Positions 55,778 through 64,000 of a DNA stretch of 64,000 nt are shown piece by piece. Position numbers and translations under genes: made by a program. Source of the stretch: Salinisphaera dokdonensis (GTDB taxonomy: Bacteria > Pseudomonadota > Gammaproteobacteria > Nevskiales > Salinisphaeraceae). Under the pieces are notes generated by a model. It did no database searches, was not told the origin of the DNA, and saw only the letters and a program-made list of their open reading frames with translations. Positions within the stretch are counted from its first letter, which is position 1. Each line of letters opens with the position of its first letter. The stretch lies in contig NZ_APND01000005.1 in the NCBI RefSeq assembly GCF_040361215.1, positions 124,001-188,000 of the forward strand, in the 5' to 3' direction.

Positions 55778-56353
55778 GTGACCACGGATATCGTGCTCAA
55801 CATCGTGCTGCTGAGCTTCATGGCCATCACGGGGCTGGCGATTGCGCGTTTGCGCAATCTGTTCCCGGTGGCGATGCTCACCGGCCTGTACAGCCTGCTT
55901 TCCGCGAGCCTTTTCACGCTGCTCGACGCCGTGGACGTAGCGCTCACGGAGGCTGCGGTCGGTGCCGGTGTCACCACGGTCCTGTTCCTGGCGACGTTCG
56001 GTTTGACGCGGGCGCGGGAAAAGCCGGTACAGCGTTCGCGCACGATCATCGGCCTGGTCGTCACGGTGCTGACCGGCGCGGCGCTGTTCTATGCCACCTT
56101 GGATATGCCGCATTTCGGTGAACGGCATACGCCCGTCCACGACCACCCGCTGCGCGAGCGTTATCTGCAGACCGTCTCTGAAGAAATCGATGTGCCGAAC
56201 ACCGTCACTGCCGTACTCGGCAGCTATCGTGGCTACGACACACTGGGTGAAGTGACCGTGATCCTGACCGCGGGCATCGGCGTGCTGATGCTCCTGGGCG
56301 TAGCCTGGCGCCGCCGGCCCGAGGACGACGAGGAACAGGAGCCGCCGCGATGA
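55778..56353 (+). CDS. DUF4040/MrpA-C-terminal-like antiporter subunit
   Basis: This 191-residue protein has about five helices. The first half (LRNLFPVAMLTGLYSLLSAS, ALTEAAVGAGVTTVLFLATF) is DUF4040, the part corresponding to the C-terminal region of MrpA and to MbhD. The second half matches the MrpB-N/MbhE-type segment (TLGEVTVILTAGIGVLMLLG). The start is GTG with AAGGA upstream. In this operon it stands in place of a full-length MrpA. Overlaps mrpB by 4 bp. Confidence 0.88.
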   Translation: MTTDIVLNIVLLSFMAITGLAIARLRNLFPVAMLTGLYSLLSASLFTLLDAVDVALTEAAVGAGVTTVLFLATFGLTRAREKPVQRSRTIIGLVVTVLTGAALFYATLDMPHFGERHTPVHDHPLRERYLQTVSEEIDVPNTVTAVLGSYRGYDTLGEVTVILTAGIGVLMLLGVAWRRRPEDDEEQEPPR

Positions 56354-56784
56354 TGCGTGAACATACCGTTCTGCGGGTGATCACCAAACTGATCATCGCG
56401 CCGATCATGATCTTTGCGCTGTACGTGCAATTCCACGGCGACTACAGTCCGGGCGGCGGCTTTCAGGCGGGTGTGGTGTTCGCGGCCGCGATCATTCTCT
56501 ATGCGCTGATATTCGGCCTGGCCGAAGCGCGGCGCGCGGTGTCGCCGAACCTGCTGCGGATCACCGGCGCGCTGGGCGTGCTGCTTTTCGCCGGCACCGG
56601 CGTCTACGCCATGCTCAAGGGCGGCAATTTCCTCGACTATGATTTCCTGGCCCACGACGCGATTCATGGCCAGCACTACGGTCTGTTGCTGGTGGAGTTC
56701 GGCGTGGGGCTGACGGTGGTGTCCACGATCACCTCCATCTTCTATGTCTTTGCCGGCCGCGGTCGTCGGGGGACGCAGGAATGA
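56350..56784 (+). CDS. mrpB: Mrp Na+/H+ antiporter subunit B
   Basis: This 144-residue protein has four helices. The MnhB signature is YVQFHGDYSPGGGFQAGVVF near residue 25, and HYGLLLVEFGVGLTVVSTIT the last helix. It overlaps the preceding and following genes by 4 bp each. Confidence 0.94.
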   Translation: MMREHTVLRVITKLIIAPIMIFALYVQFHGDYSPGGGFQAGVVFAAAIILYALIFGLAEARRAVSPNLLRITGALGVLLFAGTGVYAMLKGGNFLDYDFLAHDAIHGQHYGLLLVEFGVGLTVVSTITSIFYVFAGRGRRGTQE

Positions 56785-57323
56785 GTCTCGCGACACTTAC
56801 GGACAACTTCTTCGGCCTGTTCAACTACTGGGTCGTGATCGTGTTGATGATGATCGGCTTCTATACCGTCATCTCGCACGACAATCTGGTGAAAAAGCTC
56901 ATTGGGCTGAACCTGTTCCAGACGGCCGTGTTCGTCTTCTATATCAGCATGGGCAAGATCGCCGGCTCCACCGCGCCTATCCTCATGCACGGCGATGGCA
57001 GTGAAGACGTGCTCTATGCCCACCCGCTACCGCATGTGCTGATCCTCACCGCGATCGTGGTGGGCGTTTCCACCACGGCACTTGGCCTGGCGCTGGTCGT
57101 GCGTATCAACGAGGCCTACGGCAGCATCGAGGAAGACGACGTGCTCGAAGCCGACTTCGAGACCCAGGAAGCCGAAACCGAGACCGAACAACAGCGCCGC
57201 GAGCGCGCCGAAGCACGGCAGGCGCGCGATGAATCGCGCGACGACTACGACGACGGTGTCGAGGACGAGCGCTCGCCCGAAGAGCGTGCCGCCGAAGAGG
57301 AAAACCGGGAGTCGCCGTCTTGA
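56781..57323 (+). CDS. mrpC: Mrp Na+/H+ antiporter subunit C with a long charged tail
   Basis: This is a 180-residue protein. Residues 1-112 are the NuoK-like three-helix unit (FYTVISHDNLVKKLIGLNLF, PHVLILTAIVVGVSTTALGL). Residues 115-180 form a highly charged, mostly acidic, Glu/Asp/Arg/Ala-rich extension that ordinary MrpC proteins of about 115 residues lack. The tail is probably cytoplasmic and disordered or helical. It ends as TTGA, overlapping the next start. Confidence 0.92.
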   Translation: MSLATLTDNFFGLFNYWVVIVLMMIGFYTVISHDNLVKKLIGLNLFQTAVFVFYISMGKIAGSTAPILMHGDGSEDVLYAHPLPHVLILTAIVVGVSTTALGLALVVRINEAYGSIEEDDVLEADFETQEAETETEQQRRERAEARQARDESRDDYDDGVEDERSPEERAAEEENRESPS

Positions 57324-58810
57324 TCGAACAGTTCCTCGTCCAGATGCCAGCGCTGGTCATCGTGCTGCCGCTGCTGGCGGCGCCTCTGTGCGTGCTGCTG
57401 CATCGCGCGGCACCGGCGTGGTTCGTCTATCTGATCACCACCTGGGCCTGTCTCGGCATCGCCTTCCTGCTGTTCGTGCAGGTGCGTATTGGCGGGCCGA
57501 TCAGCTATGCCATGGGCGGCTGGCCACCGCCGTTCGGTATCGAACTGCGTCTGGACGCGCTCAATACCGTTATCCTGCTGCTAGTGACCGGCATTGCCGC
57601 GATCAGCGCGATCTATGCCAAGGCCAGCGTTGCAGCCGAGATCAGTCGCGAACGCGCCTATCTGTTCTATGCCGCAATGCTGCTGTGCTTCTGCGGCCTG
57701 GCCGGCATCACCGTTACCGGCGATGCCTTCAACCTGTTCGTATTTCTGGAGATCTCGTCGCTGTCGTCGTACAGCCTGATCGCCATGGGCGCGAAGCGGC
57801 GTGCGCTGCTGTCGGCTTTCCAGTACCTGATCATGGGCACCATCGGCGGCACCTTCCTGCTGATCGGCATCGGTTTTCTCTACATGATGACCGGCAGCCT
57901 GAACATGGCCGATATCGCCGAGCGACTGCCGGCCGTCGCGGATACGCGCACGGTGGAGGCGGGCCTGGCATTCATCGTGGTCGGCGCGAGTCTCAAGTTC
58001 GCCCTGTTTCCGCTGCACGTCTGGCTGCCCAACGCCTATACCTATGCGCCGTCGAGCGTCAGTGCCTTCATCGCCGCCACGGCCACCAAGGTCGCGCTGT
58101 ATGCGCTGATGCGTTTCCTGTTCACCGTATTTGGGGCGGCCTATGCCTTCGGTGAGCTGCCGCTGGGCGAAGTACTGCTCGTACTGTCGGTCGTGGCCAT
58201 GTTGTCCGGCTCGCTGGCGGCCATTTTCCAGACCGACGTCAAGCGCCTGCTGGCGTGGTCGAGCATCGCCCAGATTGGCTATATCGTGATGGGCTTCGCG
58301 CTGGCAAGTACCGCGGGCATTACCGCGTCGGTCGTGCACATGGTCAACCACGGCATTATCAAGGGCGCCCTGTTCATGGCCGCCGGTGCATTGTTCTGGC
58401 GGATGCGCACGATCTCGCTCAACGATATCGCCGGCCTTGGCAAGGACATGCCGCTAACCTCCGCGGCCTTTGTCGTGGCCGGGCTTTCGCTGATAGGCGT
58501 CCCGGCAACCGGCGGTTTCATCAGCAAATGGGTACTGCTCGAAGCCGTCATGGAGCCGGGGCATTACGGGCTTGCGGTCGCCATCCTGGTGAGTTCGCTA
58601 CTCGCACTGATCTATATCGGACGCGTGGTCGAAGCCCTGTACTTCCGCGAAGCGCCCGAAGGCCGCAGCGTGCAGGGCGAGGCGCCGGCAAGCATGCTTA
58701 TTGCCACGTGGACCCTTGTGCTGGCCAATATTGCGCTCGGCCTTTATGCCACGCCGCTTGTGGGGGCCGCCGAAAGCGCGGCCACAGCGCTGCTCGGAGG
58801 TGGCGCATGA
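57320..58810 (+). CDS. mrpD: Mrp Na+/H+ antiporter subunit D, first copy
   Basis: This 496-residue antiporter-like subunit has about 14 helices. The residues that form the ion path are present: Glu in VFLEISSLSSY, Lys in GASLKFALFPLHVWLP, Lys in ATKVALYALM, and His/Lys in MVNHGIIKGALF. It starts with TTG inside the mrpC stop. Homologous to NuoL/M/N. It exchanges Na+ for H+ with the other Mrp subunits. Confidence 0.94.
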   Translation: MIEQFLVQMPALVIVLPLLAAPLCVLLHRAAPAWFVYLITTWACLGIAFLLFVQVRIGGPISYAMGGWPPPFGIELRLDALNTVILLLVTGIAAISAIYAKASVAAEISRERAYLFYAAMLLCFCGLAGITVTGDAFNLFVFLEISSLSSYSLIAMGAKRRALLSAFQYLIMGTIGGTFLLIGIGFLYMMTGSLNMADIAERLPAVADTRTVEAGLAFIVVGASLKFALFPLHVWLPNAYTYAPSSVSAFIAATATKVALYALMRFLFTVFGAAYAFGELPLGEVLLVLSVVAMLSGSLAAIFQTDVKRLLAWSSIAQIGYIVMGFALASTAGITASVVHMVNHGIIKGALFMAAGALFWRMRTISLNDIAGLGKDMPLTSAAFVVAGLSLIGVPATGGFISKWVLLEAVMEPGHYGLAVAILVSSLLALIYIGRVVEALYFREAPEGRSVQGEAPASMLIATWTLVLANIALGLYATPLVGAAESAATALLGGGA

Positions 58811-60267
58811 GCGAGACCTGGCTGGCACTTCTGGTTGCCTTTCCGGCGATCATGAGTCTGGTTGTCGCGGCCAGCGGCCGCTGGCCGAACCTGCGCGAGA
58901 CGGTGAGCATCGGCACGGCCATAGCGCTATTCGCCGGCGTGGCCAGTTTCATCGGGCCGGTGACCGGCGGAGAGCGCCCGAGCCTGACGCTGCTCGAGGT
59001 GATGCCCGGTATCGGCCTGACGTTTACCCTGGAACCGCTGGGCCTGCTGTTTGCACTCGTGGCATCTGGCCTGTGGTCGTTGACCACGCTATACGCGGCC
59101 GGCTACATGCGCGGCAACGAAGAACATGCGCAAACGCGTTTCTTCGTCTGTTTTGCCTTGGCCATCTCTGCAGCCATCGGTATAGCTTTCTCCGGGAACC
59201 TTCTGACACTGTTCATCTTCTACGAGATGCTCACGCTGTCGACCTACCCACTGGTTACGCATCACGGCGATACGGAATCGCGCAACGGCGGGCGCGTGTA
59301 TCTGGGCATCCTGCTGACCACGTCGATCGGCTTCTTCCTGCCGGCAATCATCATCACGTACCTGCTCACCGGCAGCATCACCTTCGATGACGCTGGCCTG
59401 TTCGGCGAAGCCGGCCTTGGCGTGCTGGGCGCCGGCGCGCTCTATGTGCTGTTTCTTTACGGCACCGGCAAGGCGGCACTCATGCCGTTCCATCGCTGGT
59501 TGCCGGCAGCGATGGTCGCGCCCACGCCGGTCTCTGCGCTGCTGCATGCGGTGGCCGTGGTCAAGGCGGGCGTGTTCATCGTGCTCAAGCTCACGGTGTA
59601 TGTTTTCGGCGTCGATTACCTGGCCGAAACGGGCGCATCCCAGTTCATGATGTGGGTGGCGGCGTTCACAGTGCTGGGCGCTTCACTGATCGCCATGACA
59701 CGCGACAACCTCAAGGCGCGGCTGGCTTATTCCACGGTCAGCCAGCTGTCGTATATCGTGCTCGGCGCGACGATGGCGTCGAGCCTGGGCATCCTCGGCG
59801 GCGGCATGCATATCGCCATGCACGCCTTCGCCAAGATCACCCTGTTCTTCTGTGCCGGCGCGATCTATACCGCGACCCACCGCAAGAACGTGAGCGATCT
59901 GGACGGGCTCGGCTTTGCCATGCCGATCACCTTCTCGGCGTTCTTCATCGCCTCGGTTTCGCTGGTCGGCATTCCGCCGATGGGCGGCATATGGAGCAAG
60001 TGGTACCTCATGGAAGGCGCGGCCGATGCAGGGCATAGCGCGATCATCGTGGTGCTCGCGATCAGTTCGCTACTGAATATCGTCTACCTGCTCGAAATAC
60101 CGACCCGCGCGTTCTTCCATAACCCGCGCCCAGATACGCCACGCCACTGGCAGGAGGCGCCCTGGGCCTGCGTGATTCCGCTGTCGATCACTGCCGCGGG
60201 CTGTATTGTCTGGTTCCTGTATCCCTTGCCGTTTCTGACGCTGCTCGCGCCGTGGGCGCCGCAATAA
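58807..60267 (+). CDS. MrpD-like antiporter subunit, second copy
   Basis: This is a 486-residue paralogue. Key residues are kept: Glu in FIFYEMLTLSTYPLV, Lys in GTGKAALMPFHRWLPAA, Lys in VVKAGVFIVLKL, and His/Lys in HAFAKITLFFCAG. The start is fixed by the ATGA overlap with the previous gene. The sequence is diverged enough from the first copy to exclude recent duplication, and the GTGKAALMP block resembles subunits of Mbh/Mbx-type complexes. Confidence 0.92.
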   Translation: MSETWLALLVAFPAIMSLVVAASGRWPNLRETVSIGTAIALFAGVASFIGPVTGGERPSLTLLEVMPGIGLTFTLEPLGLLFALVASGLWSLTTLYAAGYMRGNEEHAQTRFFVCFALAISAAIGIAFSGNLLTLFIFYEMLTLSTYPLVTHHGDTESRNGGRVYLGILLTTSIGFFLPAIIITYLLTGSITFDDAGLFGEAGLGVLGAGALYVLFLYGTGKAALMPFHRWLPAAMVAPTPVSALLHAVAVVKAGVFIVLKLTVYVFGVDYLAETGASQFMMWVAAFTVLGASLIAMTRDNLKARLAYSTVSQLSYIVLGATMASSLGILGGGMHIAMHAFAKITLFFCAGAIYTATHRKNVSDLDGLGFAMPITFSAFFIASVSLVGIPPMGGIWSKWYLMEGAADAGHSAIIVVLAISSLLNIVYLLEIPTRAFFHNPRPDTPRHWQEAPWACVIPLSITAAGCIVWFLYPLPFLTLLAPWAPQ

Positions 60268-60280
60268 CGTGAGGTCGCCA

Positions 60281-60544
60281 ATGCTGATCGAACGCAATCC
60301 CCAGAAGTTTCGTCGCCCCAGCACGACCGCACGCCGGCGCTGGGCATGGGTGCTTTATATCGTCTGCGCGCTGACGCTGGTGCCGAGCCTGTTCATCCAT
60401 CCGCACAGCGAGTTCGGCTTTGCCGAGATCCCGGGCTTTCATGCGCTCCTGGCGTTCGTGACCGGTTGCGTTCTGGTGCTTGTCGCGATCGTCGTGCGCC
60501 GAATCATCATCCGTCCCGAAGACTATTACGAGCACCGCACCTGA
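60281..60544 (+). CDS. Small two-helix membrane protein in the Mrp operon
   Basis: This is an 87-residue protein. A basic N-terminus (NPQKFRRPSTTARRR) is followed by two hydrophobic helices (WVLYIVCALTLVPSLFI and FHALLAFVTGCVLVLVAIVV) joined by a short loop HPHSEFGFAEIPG. It sits between the second and third MrpD-like genes with one-base spacing to the next. No known Mrp subunit matches; it may be an accessory subunit. ATG at 60281 has GAGG upstream; a GTG at 60269 is possible. Confidence 0.8.
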   Translation: MLIERNPQKFRRPSTTARRRWAWVLYIVCALTLVPSLFIHPHSEFGFAEIPGFHALLAFVTGCVLVLVAIVVRRIIIRPEDYYEHRT

Positions 60545-60545
60545 G

Positions 60546-62240
60546 ATGCTGCCCGTCTGGTTGAACAATCCCGGCCTGCTGCTGATTCTTGCCGGCTGCG
60601 TCATTCCGATACTGCCCTATCGGCTGCGGATGGCCGTACTGCTGGGCGCGCCGATCGCGGGCCTCGCGTGGCTCTGGCAGATTCCGCTCGGCACCACGAC
60701 CCAGATCTCGCTTCTCGAGTACACGCTCACGCCCCTGCGCGTAGACGGTCTGGCGTTTACGTTCGGCGTCATCTTCAACGTCGCCGCGTTCCTGTCCGGC
60801 CTGTACATGTGGCACACCCACAGCCGGCTCGAGCCCGCGGCCGCACTGATCTATGCCGGCTCCGCCCTTGGTGCGGTGCTGGCGGGCGACCTGATCACGC
60901 TGTTCATGTTCTGGGAAGTGACCGCCATCGCCTCGGCGTTGTTGCTGGTCATTCGCGGACTGCGCGACGCGATGATCGTGGCGCGACGCTATCTGCTGGT
61001 TCAGATCGCGTCGGGACTGTTCCTGATGGGCGGCGCCGCGATCTATATCCACGCCACCGGCGACCTCGCCTTCGGCCATCTCGGGCTGGACGCGCCCGGC
61101 AGCTGGCTTATTCTGCTGGCCTTCGGCATCAAGGCCGCGTTTCCGCTGCTGCACAACTGGCTGCAGGATGCCTATCCGTCGGCAAGCGCGACGGGCACCG
61201 TGGTGCTGTCGGCCTTTACCACCAAGATGGCGATCTACGCGCTCGCGCGCGGCTATGCCGGCACCGATCTGTTGGTGCCCATCGGCGCGGTGATGACGAT
61301 CTTCCCGATCATCTACGCCATGCTCGCCAATGATCTGCGGCGGGTCCTGTCTTACAGCCTGAACGTGCAGCTTGGCTTCATGGTCGTCGCGGTCGGCATC
61401 GGCACCGAGCTTGCGATCAACGGCGCCGCGGCGCACGCAGTCACGCATATTCTCTACAAGGCATTGCTGTTCATGACCATCGGCGCCGTGCTGCGACAAA
61501 CCGGGCATGTGCGAGCAACCGAACTGGGCGGGCTCGCCCGCCAGATGCCGTGGACCGCCGCCTTCTGCGTGATCGGCGCGGCATCGATCAGCGCCTTCCC
61601 GCTGATGGCCGGCTTCGTGAGCAAATCGCTAATCCTCGCAGCGGTCGCGCATGAACACTGGGCCGGGATCTGGGTGACGCTGAGCGCCGCCTCCGCGGGC
61701 GCCCTGCTCTATGTCGGGATCAAGATTCCCTACTTCGCATTCTTCGCACCCAACGACCAGATCGAGTGCGAAGAGCCCCCGCGCAACATGCAGATCGCCA
61801 TGGGCCTGACCGCGGCCGCCTGCATCCTGCTCGGCCTGGTACCAAGCCTGCTGTACTCGATACTACCGTATCCCGTCGACTACAACCCCTATACGGCCAG
61901 CCATATCGTCACCCAGCTGCAGCTCCTCGCGTTCTCGGCGCTGGCATTCTGGCTCGCCTGGCGCGCGGGGCTCTATCCGCGGCCCAAGCGTGCCGTGCAT
62001 CTGGATACCGACTGGGTCTACCGGATGTTGCTCCCACGCTTTGGCTATGTCGCCGAGCGGCTTTATCACGCCAGCCTGAACAAGCTCGGCGGTGGGCTGG
62101 GAAGCCTGGCGCAGACGGGTATGGCTCGGCTTCGCCTGCGCTATGACGCGCGGGGGGTGATGTCGCGTACCTGGAGCACCGGCTGGATGGTGCTATGGGT
62201 GGCGATCCTGCTGGTGGTCTACCTGGTGATGTACTACTGA
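60546..62240 (+). CDS. MrpD-like antiporter subunit, third copy
   Basis: This 564-residue protein is longer than the other two because of a C-terminal extension with an amphipathic stretch (LYHASLNKLGGGLGSLAQTG) and a final helix. Conserved ion-path residues remain: Glu in FMFWEVTAIASALL, Lys in FGIKAAFPLLHNWLQ, Lys in TTKMAIYALA, and His/Lys in THILYKALLFMTIG. The extension with a lateral helix recalls NuoL or MrpA ends, so this subunit may fill the place of the missing MrpA. Last gene of the operon. Confidence 0.92.
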   Translation: MLPVWLNNPGLLLILAGCVIPILPYRLRMAVLLGAPIAGLAWLWQIPLGTTTQISLLEYTLTPLRVDGLAFTFGVIFNVAAFLSGLYMWHTHSRLEPAAALIYAGSALGAVLAGDLITLFMFWEVTAIASALLLVIRGLRDAMIVARRYLLVQIASGLFLMGGAAIYIHATGDLAFGHLGLDAPGSWLILLAFGIKAAFPLLHNWLQDAYPSASATGTVVLSAFTTKMAIYALARGYAGTDLLVPIGAVMTIFPIIYAMLANDLRRVLSYSLNVQLGFMVVAVGIGTELAINGAAAHAVTHILYKALLFMTIGAVLRQTGHVRATELGGLARQMPWTAAFCVIGAASISAFPLMAGFVSKSLILAAVAHEHWAGIWVTLSAASAGALLYVGIKIPYFAFFAPNDQIECEEPPRNMQIAMGLTAAACILLGLVPSLLYSILPYPVDYNPYTASHIVTQLQLLAFSALAFWLAWRAGLYPRPKRAVHLDTDWVYRMLLPRFGYVAERLYHASLNKLGGGLGSLAQTGMARLRLRYDARGVMSRTWSTGWMVLWVAILLVVYLVMYY

Positions 62241-62253
62241 AGAGCGACCCGGC

Positions 62254-62271
62254 GGGCGGTTAACGCCGCCC
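62254..62271. terminator. Hairpin between the Mrp operon and dnaQ
   Basis: The GC-rich stem GGGCGG / CCGCCC with a 6-nt loop (TTAACG) lies in the 50-bp gap between the convergent Mrp operon and dnaQ. No T-tract follows. Confidence 0.35.
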
Positions 62272-62290
62272 GGCGCCGCATGCCTGGCGA

Positions 62291-63016
62291 TCAGCCCTGG
62301 TCTAGACTCTGCCAGAGACAACGCCCGCCCGACGCTTCGGCCAACATGTCCAGATAACGCGCATGCGTTGCGCGCTCATCGTCGCTGGCACGCGCAACGC
62401 GCGGCCGTCGACCGGCGCGGGCCAGGTGATCCGCCAGACCGGCGGTGGCCAGCGCCCCGCTCTCGGCGTTGTCGTCGCCGGCCAGGCCGATATCGATCTG
62501 CCCACCGGTCATCGCGAGATAGACATCGGCGAGCAGCTGGGCGTCGAGCAGCGCGCCGTGCAGTTCGCGATTGGAGTTGTCGATCTCGAAGCGTTTACAC
62601 AGCGCGTCAAGGCTGTTGCGCTGCCCCGGGTAGAGCTGACGCGCCTCGACGAGCGTATCGATCACCGGCTGGCGGCTCTCGAGCGCGGCATGGTCCGCAT
62701 TCACGCTGCGAAACTCGTGGTTCAGAAAGCCGAGATCGAAAGGCGCGTTGTGGATGATCAACTCGGCGCCATCCAGATACTCGGCCAGCGTCTGGGCAAT
62801 CTCCCCGAACCTCGGTTTGTCGTCGAGGAATTCGAGCGTGATGCCGTGCACATCGATCGCGCCCTGGTCGATATCGCGATCCGGATGGATATACAGATGC
62901 AGATCGTTACCGGTCAGACGGCGGTCCGAAAGCTCGACACAGCCGACCTCGATGATGCGATGGCCCTGGGTGGGCTCAAGGCCGGTTGTTTCGGTATCGA
63001 GCACGATCTGTCGCAT
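62291..63016 (-). CDS. dnaQ: DNA polymerase III epsilon subunit (proofreading exonuclease)
   Basis: This is a 241-residue protein. The DEDDh exonuclease motifs are LDTETTGLEP (Exo I), HNAPFDLGFLNHE (Exo II) and HGALLDAQLLADVY (Exo III, His and Asp). The C-terminal end past residue 190 provides the linker and clamp-binding part. It removes misincorporated bases during replication. Start at 63016, MRQIVLDTETTG, matches family. It follows rnhA on the same strand, the arrangement seen across gammaproteobacteria. Confidence 0.96.
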   Translation of the reverse strand: MRQIVLDTETTGLEPTQGHRIIEVGCVELSDRRLTGNDLHLYIHPDRDIDQGAIDVHGITLEFLDDKPRFGEIAQTLAEYLDGAELIIHNAPFDLGFLNHEFRSVNADHAALESRQPVIDTLVEARQLYPGQRNSLDALCKRFEIDNSNRELHGALLDAQLLADVYLAMTGGQIDIGLAGDDNAESGALATAGLADHLARAGRRPRVARASDDERATHARYLDMLAEASGGRCLWQSLDQG

Positions 63017-63072
63017 AAGGCGGCGTCCGGTCGTTGTTCGGAAATTTTTCGAAGCGCGGGCGAAATGCCCGC

Positions 63073-63510
63073 TCAGCCCATTTCGTCGATGCCGCGATTG
63101 GCGAGTGCGTCGGCGGCTTCGTTGCCAACATCGCCGCTGTGGCCTTTGACCCAGTGCCAGTTGATCTCGTGGCGTTCGCAGGCGGCATCGAGCGCGCGCC
63201 AGAGATCGGCATTCTTCACCGGCTTCTTGGCCGCGGTCTTCCAGCCGTTGCGTTTCCAGTTGGCCAGCCATTGCATGATGCCTTGGCGGACATAGGTGGA
63301 ATCGGTGTGCAGTTCGACCCGGCAGCTGCGCTTGAGCGCTGACAGCGCTTCAATCGCGGCGGTCAACTCCATGCGGTTATTGGTGGTATTCGGTTCGCCA
63401 CCGAACAGCTCCCGCTTCTTGCCTTCGAACTGGAGCAGCGCGCCCCAGCCACCGGGCCCCGGATTGCCGCGGCAGGCGCCGTCGGTATGTATCGTTACAG
63501 GTTCGCTCAT
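63073..63510 (-). CDS. rnhA: Ribonuclease HI
   Basis: This is a 145-residue protein. The catalytic acidic residues are in HTDGACRGNPGPGGWG (Asp), NRMELTAAIEAL (Glu), HTDSTYVRQGI (Asp) and GNEAADALAN (Asp). A basic protrusion (WLANWKRNGWKTAAKKPVKN) is that of the bacterial H1 enzyme that grips RNA-DNA hybrids. It degrades the RNA of hybrids. The start overlaps the end of the upstream methyltransferase gene (ATGA). Confidence 0.97.
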   Translation of the reverse strand: MSEPVTIHTDGACRGNPGPGGWGALLQFEGKKRELFGGEPNTTNNRMELTAAIEALSALKRSCRVELHTDSTYVRQGIMQWLANWKRNGWKTAAKKPVKNADLWRALDAACERHEINWHWVKGHSGDVGNEAADALANRGIDEMG

Positions 63511-64000
63511 CGGCGGCATATTACGCGACCACTGGAATGTCGTGCCAAGCCGACCGCTGTCTGGGCCGTCCGACGCCGCGCCGGGCGGCCGATCCGCGTA
63601 CGCGGTGTGACATGGCGCCGGGCCACGATCGCGTAGGACTGCGCGCTCCAGCCCACGCATCGCGCCCACCGACGCCCACTTCCCATCTCATGGGCACCGC
63701 CAAAAAACGGAAACCCGAGCCCGTAACGCCACAGCTGTTCCGGCTCGAATTCGAGCAACCTCAGCCAATCGAACAAACGGGACGCGGTCGGCGGCGCCGA
63801 ACACGGCTGGAACGCCGGATGGCGCCGCGACGACAGGCCCTGGCGAAACGCCCAGCTCGACAAGGGATTGAACGCCAGCACCACGAGCTGGCCTCGCGCG
63901 CTCAGGGCACGGGCGCACTCGCGAAGCAATGCATGGGGCTCGGCTACGCGCTCAAGGCCATGAGCAATAACGATTGCGTCCACGCTGCCTGTGGCGAGCG
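63507..64000 (-). CDS. Class I methyltransferase (5' end outside window)
   Basis: Only the C-terminal 164 residues are in the window. They include VDAIVIAHGLERVAEPHALL, ARALSARGQLVVLAFNPLS and LRLLEFEPEQLWRYG, the second half of a SAM-dependent methyltransferase of the type found upstream of rnhA in gammaproteobacteria (YafS-like). The last part after about residue 105 is Arg-rich and less conserved. The frame runs through base 64000 without a stop. Its stop overlaps the rnhA start. Confidence 0.8.
   Translation of the reverse strand, partial: LATGSVDAIVIAHGLERVAEPHALLRECARALSARGQLVVLAFNPLSSWAFRQGLSSRRHPAFQPCSAPPTASRLFDWLRLLEFEPEQLWRYGLGFPFFGGAHEMGSGRRWARCVGWSAQSYAIVARRHVTPRTRIGRPARRRTAQTAVGLARHSSGRVICRR

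Overview
The window is GC-rich chromosomal backbone of a gammaproteobacterium. The conserved rnhA-dnaQ block with a methyltransferase, fadBA, clpB, the malonate decarboxylase cluster and a class-I tRNA-Ala with encoded CCA all fit that placement. A Mrp-type Na+/H+ antiporter operon, a betaine/carnitine/choline-type transporter and a Na+/alanine symporter suggest a marine or halophilic lifestyle. A Salinisphaera-like organism is my best guess; this is inference, not proof. I see no insertion sequence, integrase, phage gene, CRISPR array or rRNA.

Layout. 1-10 kb holds a truncated secreted lipoprotein gene, several small exported or hypothetical proteins, an NAD(P)-binding reductase, a YchJ-type SEC-C protein, a DUF4332 protein, a TRIC-type channel and a truncated haemoglobin. 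10-18 kb holds a BCCT transporter, O-acetylhomoserine sulfhydrylase, a diguanylate cyclase, a DUF2855 protein and a metallo-beta-lactamase-fold/membrane protein pair. At 17.9-18.5 kb there is a deletion scar: the C-terminal remnants of a LysR regulator and an SLC13-type anion transporter lie back to back, and both carry stop codons. 18.6-25 kb holds a PAS-GGDEF-EAL protein, a Na+/alanine symporter, a proline-rich exported protein and a Bcr/CflA-like MFS pump.

25-33.5 kb is a complete malonate utilisation locus. mdcABCDEGH encodes the biotin-independent malonate decarboxylase and the assembly of its prosthetic group. mdcR is divergent. The transporter genes madLM lie on the other side of mdcR. 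33.7-42.7 kb holds tRNA-Ala(CGC), a DUF2064 transferase, a LOG protein with an anchored M14 peptidase, clpB, a Tat-exported aldo/keto reductase coupled to a nucleotide-carrier-like membrane protein, and a cytoplasmic aldo/keto reductase. 42.7-47.9 kb holds a leucine-dehydrogenase-like enzyme, an exbB-exbD-exbD-tonB operon whose second ExbD has Asn in place of the proton-carrying Asp, and an OmpA-domain protein.

48-54.4 kb holds fadBA, a phasin-like protein with a histone-H1-like basic tail, and an ArsR-methyltransferase fusion overlapping a TVP38/DedA-like membrane protein gene. 54.5-62.2 kb is a Mrp operon (E, F, G, a DUF4040 subunit, B, C and three MrpD-like subunits) with no full-length MrpA. 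The window closes with dnaQ, rnhA and a truncated methyltransferase gene on the minus strand. The strongest leads for something less described are the Asp/Asn ExbD pair, the three-D Mrp operon, the phasin-H1 fusion and the exported AKR/carrier pair.
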